This document shows positions 25,116-32,351 of a stretch of 53,690 nt of DNA, piece after piece (the first letter of the stretch is position 1; every line of letters begins with the position of its first letter). The stretch comes from an uncultured Clostridia bacterium. GTDB lineage: Bacteria > Bacillota > Clostridia > Oscillospirales > Acutalibacteraceae. Location: the NCBI GenBank assembly GCA_930990065.1, contig CAKNOA010000013.1:1-53690 (forward strand), given 5' to 3'. The notes under the pieces were generated by a model. It ran no database searches. It was not told the DNA's origin and saw only the letters and a list, made by a program, of their open reading frames with translations. The position numbers and the translations under genes were made by a program.

Positions 25116-27408
25116 CCATCAAAAATTCCTATTAAAACTTCTCCAAGAAATCGATGATATATGCCAAAAATACCATATCACCTACTATTTAGGGGGCGGT
25201 ACCACCATTGGGGCTGTACGTCACGAAGGGTTTGTGCCTTGGGACGATGATGCGGATGTTTTAATGACCCGCAATGAATGGAAAAAATTTGTGCAAGCCT
25301 TTCAAAAAGAAGCGCCAAAAAACCGTGCCTTGGTTTCTCCCGAAACGGACCCCCGTTTTCCCAATATGTTCGGCCGCTATATAGATACAGAAACTACGGC
25401 TATCCACCAAAATCAGGTATTATCAGACGATCCTGCCGGTGTCGTACTGGATATTCTTATGCTTGACCCAGTCCCGAACGCGTCTATTCTTCCCTCCTAC
25501 TGCCGGGATATGATGCTGTATTCCGACTTGGTCAATCCTTATGTCACCTATAGTTATCGGTATAATGCCAACAGTTTTCGCTACCCACTGTACCGGATTC
25601 TTTCCCTATTTGTAGGCAGGCAGCGGCTTCTGCGCCATTTGGAAAAGAAAATGTTCTGTTATTCGGAAGAGGAAAGCACCTGTTATGCCCTGCGGTGGGG
25701 TGGCATTCCACTGATCTCTGACAAGAGATACTACGGAAAATCCCGGTATGCTAAATACGAAACCAGCGCCTTTCAGATTCCGGAACATACCCCTGATTAT
25801 CTTACTTGGCATTATGGCGACGACTGGATGTATATTCCGCCGCATGATGAACAGCAGGGACATGTGGCCGCTCATAATTTTGAAATCCCCTATGAGCAGG
25901 TCCGTCGTGATTACCGCCCTTTTTTGAATCATTCCTCTCTCGCTCATGCCTATCGCCACAACAAAATGCATATGGTACGCACCTCTAAAAAGCGGCATGC
26001 TTACCGGGACAGCAGTTCTGCACTGGTGTTGGCCAAGGCGAAAATCGAATTGGATAAAAAGTTGGCGTCGGCTCCTTGGCACCAATGGATGGCCGAAGAA
26101 AAATACGAAAATCTGGTTCCTCTCTTTGCGGATTTCTTTAAAACTCAGTTAAGCCGTCCTATCATTGGACGCGAAGATTTTTCCGGTGCTTACCGGTTTT
26201 ATCACCCTATTTTGGTGAAACTGGATGACAGCACTTCCGATGCTGCTATAATGGCCCTGCTCTACAGCAGCCGGTTAGCCTATGCCATGCGGTATATGGA
26301 CATTTTTGAGCAGCAAAATGGACGCCTAACAGTTCTTATGGAAAAAGAACGGGCGCTAATTCTTCAGTTCCGTTCTGCTGTTTCGGCCTATGGCCGAAAA
26401 GAACCGGATTCTGCCATGGAGCAGCTTCTTCCGGTTATGGCACAGTGGAAAGACAATGCTTGCTGTATGAAGCTATATATCCGCTTGCTATGCGAAGGAA
26501 CAAAGAACCCTCAAAATCCTAGGGAAAATCTATCCGATCTTCTGCATAAAGCCTATACACTGTGGCCTGAAGATGGAGAAATTATGAAATTCCGGGGCGA
26601 TTTGTATTTAAAACAAAATCAATTTGTAAAGGCCTGTTTATGGTATGCTGATGCATCGATGAATACCCGGAATGGAATTACACTTTTGGAAATCCGCCAC
26701 TTTCTCATGAAGGAAGAGCCGAAAGTCATGAAATTAGCCGGCGAGTTTGAATCTTCCGGCGACCGGGAACGCGCCGAAAAACTCCTGCTGCTGTTTGCCA
26801 ATGCTTGGCCTGAGAATGCTGCTTGGCAAAAAAAGATTTGGGAACACCGTGTGAATATTCCTCATACCGATGAAGAAAAAATTGAACTGCTTACTCAGTT
26901 ACAACAGATGAATGAGCAATTTCCGGAAGAAAATTGGAGTGCTTTGGCGGCTACCGTTTGGCGTGTCGCCGAAGAATCTGATGAAAAAATCGAGGCTCGA
27001 AAAAAGCTGTTCCTTTCTACCACCCTCTATACGGAAAAGAAGGAACTATGCCAGCAGATCAAAACTCGTCTACAAGAAACCTCCGAAGATGGCGGTTGGT
27101 GGGAATTGCTGGGATTACTGGAATTTTCCATGGGCTTTACGGCCGATGCATTTACCCACTTTCACCAGGCCCTTCGCACTTCTTGTTCGCCGTTTATCCT
27201 GGCAGAACTGAAGAGTATCTATGAAAGGGACAGAGTATACGGGCTGACACATATTGGTCCGCACTCCCTGCAACGGCTGGTACAGAAGCATGGTTCTGTC
27301 GAGGACTATGAATCCCTGCTGTCAAAGCTGGGTCTCGAGCCATTCCCGCAGGATCTGCTGTCAATTGGAACGTCTGAAGCGTGTGAAAGAAAGGAAATGG
27401 TACTATGA
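25108..27408 (+). CDS. large LicD-family phosphotransferase with long TPR-like region
   Basis: This 766-residue paralogue of the preceding protein has an N-terminal LicD domain with GGGTTIGAVRHEGFVPWDDD and ADVLMTRNEW, then DPAGVVLDILMLDPV. The catalytic acidic triad is intact. From about 350 onward the protein is helical-repeat-like, including YLKQNQFVKACLWYADAS and FSMGFTADAFTHFHQAL, typical of TPR units, and is about 200 residues longer than in the neighbour. The ribosome site AAAAGGGG lies inside the end of the previous gene. It ends four bases into the next gene. Confidence 0.8.
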   Translation: MTDHQKFLLKLLQEIDDICQKYHITYYLGGGTTIGAVRHEGFVPWDDDADVLMTRNEWKKFVQAFQKEAPKNRALVSPETDPRFPNMFGRYIDTETTAIHQNQVLSDDPAGVVLDILMLDPVPNASILPSYCRDMMLYSDLVNPYVTYSYRYNANSFRYPLYRILSLFVGRQRLLRHLEKKMFCYSEEESTCYALRWGGIPLISDKRYYGKSRYAKYETSAFQIPEHTPDYLTWHYGDDWMYIPPHDEQQGHVAAHNFEIPYEQVRRDYRPFLNHSSLAHAYRHNKMHMVRTSKKRHAYRDSSSALVLAKAKIELDKKLASAPWHQWMAEEKYENLVPLFADFFKTQLSRPIIGREDFSGAYRFYHPILVKLDDSTSDAAIMALLYSSRLAYAMRYMDIFEQQNGRLTVLMEKERALILQFRSAVSAYGRKEPDSAMEQLLPVMAQWKDNACCMKLYIRLLCEGTKNPQNPRENLSDLLHKAYTLWPEDGEIMKFRGDLYLKQNQFVKACLWYADASMNTRNGITLLEIRHFLMKEEPKVMKLAGEFESSGDRERAEKLLLLFANAWPENAAWQKKIWEHRVNIPHTDEEKIELLTQLQQMNEQFPEENWSALAATVWRVAEESDEKIEARKKLFLSTTLYTEKKELCQQIKTRLQETSEDGGWWELLGLLEFSMGFTADAFTHFHQALRTSCSPFILAELKSIYERDRVYGLTHIGPHSLQRLVQKHGSVEDYESLLSKLGLEPFPQDLLSIGTSEACERKEMVL

Positions 27409-28532
27409 ATCAGGTGCAGGAAATTTTACTTTCCCTGTTGACACACATTCAAACGGTGTGCACATCGATGCAGATTCCCTGTGTGTTGGCTGGTGAAACA
27501 GCTATGGAAGCTTACTGCCGTCAGGCCTTTCGGGAAAATACCTACAAAGCTTCTATGATCGTACCGGCCAGTGATATGGTTCGACTGGCTGAGGCACTGG
27601 AAAGTCAAGCCGGTGATACGCTATTTGTAGAATCCATGCGGAACAACCCCCATTTTCCCGGCTTTTTCCTGCGGGTCGGAAACAGGGATACATTGTGTTT
27701 CTCCCGCAATAGTACAGAAAGCCTTTTATACCCGGGGATTTGTGTTGAAATTCTTCCTCTTCGCAACGAGCAGCCCAACCGGTGGAAACGAAAATTCCAC
27801 AGCATCTTGGAAAGCGGCCTATATAAACGTGCCTGCTATGCCTCTGCCGTCACGTTGAAGGGACGGCTGGTAAAATGGTTTGCGAACTTGTGGATGATAG
27901 GACCGGCCCAAAAGAAGAGCTGTACTCTTTTTGCCCGTTGGAGCTCTTTTTACGGGCAGGATCAAGGAGGCAAACAGTTTTTGCGCCGTGGCATGCAAAA
28001 GCGCATTTTGTTTGCGAATGGACTTTTGCAATCTCGTGTTTCCTGCCAATTGGAAAGTGTCTCCTTCTCGCTACCGGCGCGTCCTGAAACCTTCCTTTCC
28101 CGATACAACAAGAACTGGAAGAAAAACGCTGCTAAAGATCCCGCTTTGCCCGCTTCTCTGGTGCTAAGCGCTCATATCTCGTTCGAAGAGTACCATTCCT
28201 TTGTCGGTGGTTCCCTGAAAAAACATTTTCATCTGCTCAAGCGCTTTAATGCCATGGAGAAAAAGGTCAAAGATGACCGGACGCAGATTCGCAGAGCTTT
28301 CCGGATTGTCAACCGTGTGAATGACAATTACGCCCTGCGTACGTACTGCATGGAACACTTGGAACAACTGCAGGATTTACTGCAAGCTGGAGAGATTTTA
28401 TCGGTGAAAAAAATCTTGGCACCTTATATGCAGGCCAAAAAGGAATGCGATAACTTGCATATTCCACTGACAGTTTCTTCGGAATTTGACATGTTTCTTG
28501 CTGACTACCGCAAGGTGTGCGAAAAAAATTAA
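27405..28532 (+). CDS. degenerate LicD-like protein lacking the catalytic acidic motif
   Basis: This 375-residue protein begins exactly like its two LicD neighbours (EILLSLLTHIQTVC, then PCVLAGETAMEAYCRQAF) and later has GICVEILPL where active LicD has a DI.IL strand. The WDDD-x-D motif that defines the active site is replaced by ENTYKASMIVPASD, so catalysis as a LicD is very unlikely. The C-terminal part is basic and helical, without clear repeats. It overlaps the preceding gene by four bases. It may be a non-catalytic partner subunit, or a paralogue on the way to loss, although the frame is intact. Confidence 0.65.
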   Translation: MNQVQEILLSLLTHIQTVCTSMQIPCVLAGETAMEAYCRQAFRENTYKASMIVPASDMVRLAEALESQAGDTLFVESMRNNPHFPGFFLRVGNRDTLCFSRNSTESLLYPGICVEILPLRNEQPNRWKRKFHSILESGLYKRACYASAVTLKGRLVKWFANLWMIGPAQKKSCTLFARWSSFYGQDQGGKQFLRRGMQKRILFANGLLQSRVSCQLESVSFSLPARPETFLSRYNKNWKKNAAKDPALPASLVLSAHISFEEYHSFVGGSLKKHFHLLKRFNAMEKKVKDDRTQIRRAFRIVNRVNDNYALRTYCMEHLEQLQDLLQAGEILSVKKILAPYMQAKKECDNLHIPLTVSSEFDMFLADYRKVCEKN

Positions 28533-28554
28533 AGACATTTCGGGGGATGCATGC

Positions 28555-29295
28555 ATGAAAAAAACGATAGTGATTACGTCTGGTACATCCGGTATAGGCC
28601 GGGGTATTGTTGAACAGCTCTTTCAGACCACCGGTGACGAGATTGAACGGCTGTTTGTTAATTATGGGCATCACGATCAGGCTGCACAGGATCTTCTCTC
28701 TTCCCTGTCTCCGGCAGATGCTCAGCGTGTTACTTTCATTAAAAGTGATATGTCGGACGAAGCCGGGTTAACTCACTTCTTGGAAGAGCTTTTGTCTTAT
28801 ACGGATCACGTGGACTGGTTGATTCTGAATACCGGTATTGGCACTTATCTTCCTTTTGAACAGTATACGTTTGAATTGTGGAATAAAGTGATGACCACCA
28901 ACGTAACGGTGCCGGCATTTCTTGTTCAAAAACTACGGCCCTATATGCGTGAAAATGGAAAAATTCTCTTTATGGGGTCTCACGCTGGCAATGTTCCTTA
29001 CTCTTCATCGCTGGTATATGGTACGTCGAAAGCAGCGGTTCATTTCATGGCTCGCTCGCTCATGAAATATTTCGATGATAAGCATGTGTGTATCAACGCG
29101 GTCGCTCCTGGTTTTATTGAAACCCCCTGGCAAAAAGACCGCACCGATGAAAGCCGCCAGCGTATCAATGCAAAAATTGCCGCTCACCGCTTTGGAACAC
29201 CACAGGAAGTAGCCGCTATGGCAATCAGTATTCTGAAAAATAATTACGTAAACGGAACTGTGGTGGAAGTCACCGGGGGATACGATTACTTCTAA
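28555..29295 (+). CDS. classical short-chain dehydrogenase/reductase
   Basis: This 246-residue SDR uses NAD(P)H to reduce a carbonyl or oxidise an alcohol. The cofactor turn is TSGTSGIG (7-14), NTGIG follows the fourth strand, Ser in MGSHAG and the YGTSK motif supply the active site, and the end VEVTGGYDYF is typical. In TarI/TarJ and Bcs1-type systems a reductase makes the ribitol-5-phosphate that the cytidylyltransferase activates; Bcs1 uses an SDR domain, so this gene is a candidate for that step. ATG at 28555 follows CGGGGG; the longer frame overlaps the upstream gene without a ribosome site. Confidence 0.82.
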   Translation: MKKTIVITSGTSGIGRGIVEQLFQTTGDEIERLFVNYGHHDQAAQDLLSSLSPADAQRVTFIKSDMSDEAGLTHFLEELLSYTDHVDWLILNTGIGTYLPFEQYTFELWNKVMTTNVTVPAFLVQKLRPYMRENGKILFMGSHAGNVPYSSSLVYGTSKAAVHFMARSLMKYFDDKHVCINAVAPGFIETPWQKDRTDESRQRINAKIAAHRFGTPQEVAAMAISILKNNYVNGTVVEVTGGYDYF

Positions 29296-29319
29296 TTGGG
29301 GTCTGTGAGGAGTTCTCTT

Positions 29320-31341
29320 ATGAAAAAAGTCATCACGTATGGTACCTTTGATCTATTTCATCAGGGGCACTACAACATTATCAAACGCGCCAAAGATCTG
29401 GGGGATTACCTGATTGTAGGGGTAACCAGCGAAAGTTATGACATCGAGCGCGGAAAACTCAATGTACGGGACAGCCTGCTAACTCGGATTGAAAATGTGC
29501 GCAAAACCGGACTGGCTGACGAAATTATTGTCGAGGAATACCAGGGGCAAAAAATCAATGATGTCATCAAATACAACATTGATACCCTGGTGGTAGGGTC
29601 TGACTGGCGCGGTAAATTTGATTACCTAAAAAATTACTGCAATGTGGTCTATCTGGAACGTACGAAAAATATTTCCAGTACGCAAATTCGCGAAGAAACC
29701 AATCAAATTTTTCGTATTGGGATTATTACCGATAATCAGGACGATGGTGACATGATTTCGGAAACCCGATTTGTCAGCGGCTTGCATGTCGAGAGTGTTT
29801 TCTCGGAAGATCCCGAAAATGCGAAGAAATTCTGTGATACTTTTGAACTGGATTCTTGGCACGATTCCATGGACAGTTTCCTTGACTGTGTTGATCTGGT
29901 TTATATTCACACACCTATTTCGACGCGATATGCCTACGCCCGCCAGGCTTTGATGAAGAAAAAATATGTCATCTGTGACGGTCCTGCCACCTTACTTCAT
30001 TGGCAGCAGGAAGACCTTTTGCAGCTGGCCGGTAAAAACCAGGTCGTCATGGTGGACAAAATCGTGCTGGCCTATCTGCGGGCCTTTACCCAGCTGGTTT
30101 GGCTGCTTCGTGGGGGTCTGATAGGCAGTATCTTAAATGTTTCCTGCTCGATCAGTAGCCGCGAATATGAATCGGACGATATGACTTCGATGCTGGCCGT
30201 TTCTATTTTTGTCGTATTGAAATTGCTGGGGCTTTCTTGTCTGTCCGTTTCGAAAACGCCACTGTATGACGAAGACGGCCGCATGGTCTATCAGCAAATC
30301 TTCTTGCATTTCCCCAATAGTATTGGTACGATTCAGGTGGGGACCGCAGCGGGAAGCACCAGTAAAATGGAAGTCATCGGTACGCGCGGACGCGTGATGA
30401 TTCCGGACAATTGGTGGCACATGGGATATTTTGAAGCCATGGTGGAAGGCAGCCCTACCCTCAAACGCTACAGCTTTAACTTTGAGGGCAGTGGTTTGCG
30501 CTATTTGCTGCAGGAAATGATGATTATGATTCATGACCATCGCACAGAGTGCTCTCGCATTTTTAACCGGGAATCCTCGAAAATTGTAGAACTGATTGAA
30601 GAGCTGCAGCAAAAAGCCACCAACAATCTGTGGTACCAAACCAATCTGGCTGCCAAAGGATTTGGCCTGTGTGAAGGCCGCCGCAACACTTGCTCCAAAG
30701 AAGCCTGGCAGCAGTCCGTCCAAAAAGGCCACTATCTGCTGGAAACCGGCCTGCAGCAAACTTCGGACGGCAAATGGGTGCTGCGGGGCAGCACGTGGGC
30801 CCGAGCCGCCGGTCAAAAACTGGAACCCGGGAAAATTCCCAATGAAAAAGAATTCCTATCTCTGCCTTATTATGGGTCCATGACCCCTCTTTCCCTAGAA
30901 GATCTCTTGGATCTGCTGCAAGAAAATCCGGATTGCTTTGTTATGTTACGCGGCAGCTGCAAAGAAACCGACGATGTGACGAACCAATATGGGGCGATAG
31001 TCCAGTTAGCTAAAAAGAAAAATGCCCTCAATGTGCTGCAGCGGCTGATTCCAGAAGTATACCGTGCCTCGATGCTGTACACCTTGCTGGGCCTATATCC
31101 TTTTTCAAATTACCTGTATTCTGTCGTGGGAGAACGGACCATGAGCGGTTACGAAAAAATTGCCGCTTTCTGTCAGAAAACCCATATCCCCGTGGCCCTT
31201 TTGTCCATGAAACACTGGAACACATCGATACAGAGAGTTTTCAGTGATCATGGTATACTCGTCTATTTATCCGGTGTAGCCGATCCTGCCATGCGGGACA
31301 CCTTGCATACGCAGGGTGTGTACGGATTCCTTTGTGACTAA
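29320..31341 (+). CDS. three-domain fusion: TagD-like cytidylyltransferase, Gfo/Idh-like, GDPD-like
   Basis: This protein has 673 residues. Residues 1-126 are a complete TagD-type cytidylyltransferase with GTFDLFHQGH (8-17), RTKNISST and a closing STQIREE; it should make a CDP-alditol, classically CDP-glycerol. Residues about 131-435 follow the Gfo/Idh/MocA layout (VDLVYIHTPIS, ALMKKKYVICDGP), but the GxGxxG turn is absent and the EKP lysine is Gly221. Residues about 447-673 resemble a glycerophosphodiesterase (GHYLLETGLQQTSDGKWVL, LSLEDLLDLL, GVYGFLCD), yet the catalytic His and the E-x-D pair (here E-T-G, 475-477) are missing. ATG at 29320 follows GAGGAG. Last gene of the operon. Confidence 0.75.
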   Translation: MKKVITYGTFDLFHQGHYNIIKRAKDLGDYLIVGVTSESYDIERGKLNVRDSLLTRIENVRKTGLADEIIVEEYQGQKINDVIKYNIDTLVVGSDWRGKFDYLKNYCNVVYLERTKNISSTQIREETNQIFRIGIITDNQDDGDMISETRFVSGLHVESVFSEDPENAKKFCDTFELDSWHDSMDSFLDCVDLVYIHTPISTRYAYARQALMKKKYVICDGPATLLHWQQEDLLQLAGKNQVVMVDKIVLAYLRAFTQLVWLLRGGLIGSILNVSCSISSREYESDDMTSMLAVSIFVVLKLLGLSCLSVSKTPLYDEDGRMVYQQIFLHFPNSIGTIQVGTAAGSTSKMEVIGTRGRVMIPDNWWHMGYFEAMVEGSPTLKRYSFNFEGSGLRYLLQEMMIMIHDHRTECSRIFNRESSKIVELIEELQQKATNNLWYQTNLAAKGFGLCEGRRNTCSKEAWQQSVQKGHYLLETGLQQTSDGKWVLRGSTWARAAGQKLEPGKIPNEKEFLSLPYYGSMTPLSLEDLLDLLQENPDCFVMLRGSCKETDDVTNQYGAIVQLAKKKNALNVLQRLIPEVYRASMLYTLLGLYPFSNYLYSVVGERTMSGYEKIAAFCQKTHIPVALLSMKHWNTSIQRVFSDHGILVYLSGVADPAMRDTLHTQGVYGFLCD

Positions 31342-31380
31342 TTCAAACGGTATTCTCTCTATTTTTTCTCCGGTTTTCCC

Positions 31381-31409
31381 TTGCCTTTTTCCCTTTTTCC
31401 CGTTATAAT
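31381..31409 (+). promoter_or_regulatory. promoter of tRNA-Leu
   Basis: TTGCCT and TATAAT are separated by 17 bases. The -10 ends 13 bases before the mature tRNA 5' end. Confidence 0.7.
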
Positions 31410-31420
31410 AAAGGATACAA
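31410..31420 (+). repeat. 11-bp direct repeat, right copy (AAAGGATACAA)
   Basis: This is identical to 15441-15451. It lies between the tRNA promoter and the mature tRNA. Confidence 0.4.
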
Positions 31421-31422
31421 GC

Positions 31423-31505
<83 letters not shown>

Positions 31506-31508
31506 TGA

Positions 31509-31557
31509 TTGAACACCAATTCCGGTCTACACCGTAGCTGGGTTGGTGTTCAATTTT
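31509..31557 (+). terminator. intrinsic terminator after tRNA-Leu
   Basis: Eleven-base perfect arms TTGAACACCAA (31509-31519) and TTGGTGTTCAA (31543-31553) are followed by TTTT. The 23-base loop is large. Confidence 0.65.
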
Positions 31558-31580
31558 CTGTATAATCGTATTTTTTAGAT

Positions 31581-31613
31581 CCGCCGCAGGCGGGGCAGCT
31601 CGGCTGTCCCGCC
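31581..31613 (+). promoter_or_regulatory. overlapping hairpins in the pth leader
   Basis: CCGCC-gca-GGCGG (31581-31593) overlaps a stronger stem GGCGGGGCAGC / GCTGTCCCGCC (31589-31599 with 31603-31613, one G-U pair), which is followed by CGATTTTG. The two cannot form together. A TATAAT at 31561-31566 may be the -10 of a pth promoter, but I see no good -35. Confidence 0.35.
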
Positions 31614-31705
31614 CGATTTTGTTGCCGAAAATTCCAGTCTGTGACAAAATCCCCTTTTTTCCCCACTGAAAACCGTCTACGCTTGAAAACAGGAGGTATT
31701 TTCCC

Positions 31706-32311
31706 ATGTTCTTCTCCCGCAAAAACGAAACTGCGTCCGGCCCTGTGGAATGGCTGATTGTAGGGCTTGGCAACCCCGGTCGTGAATACGAAAACACCCG
31801 CCACAACACCGGTTTTGCCGCGATTGACACGCTGGCCCATGACATGGGTGTGACCATTGACCGGTTAAAATTCAAGGGGCTCACCGCTACCGGCACCCTG
31901 TCGGGCCACCGGGTGCTATTGCTCAAGCCCACCACCTACATGAACCTGTCGGGCCAGTCGGTGCAGGAAGCCATGCAGTTTTATAAAATCCCCATCGATC
32001 ATGTCCTAATCCTGTTTGACGATATTTCCCTGCCTTGCGGCCATATGCGCATTCGCCGCAAGGGCAGCGACGGCGGCCACAACGGGATTAAAAATATCCT
32101 GTATTTGACAGGAAAAGATACCTTTCCCCGGGTGAAAATCGGCGTGGGCAAAAAACCAAACCCTCAATGGGATTTGGCCGATTGGGTGCTGTCCCACTAT
32201 ACAAAGGAAGAAACGGCCCAAATGCAGGAAGTTTATGAGAAAATTCCCGACGTGTGCCGGTTGATCGTGGCCGGACAAATCGACGAAGCCATGAACCGGT
32301 ATAATTCGTAA
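31706..32311 (+). CDS. pth: peptidyl-tRNA hydrolase
   Basis: This 201-residue enzyme recycles peptidyl-tRNA by cutting the ester bond. The signature VGLGNPGREYENTRHNTGF (19-37) carries the catalytic His33, KPTTYMNLSG follows, and the aspartate is in LFDDISLP. GSDGGHNGIKNI is also conserved. AGGAGG precedes the ATG. It lies directly upstream of mfd, an order common in Bacillota and a sign that the region right of the tRNA is core chromosome. Confidence 0.95.
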   Translation: MFFSRKNETASGPVEWLIVGLGNPGREYENTRHNTGFAAIDTLAHDMGVTIDRLKFKGLTATGTLSGHRVLLLKPTTYMNLSGQSVQEAMQFYKIPIDHVLILFDDISLPCGHMRIRRKGSDGGHNGIKNILYLTGKDTFPRVKIGVGKKPNPQWDLADWVLSHYTKEETAQMQEVYEKIPDVCRLIVAGQIDEAMNRYNS

Positions 32312-32351
32312 TCGGGCATCCGGGTCCGTTTTTGGGAACAGGAGGAACCCC

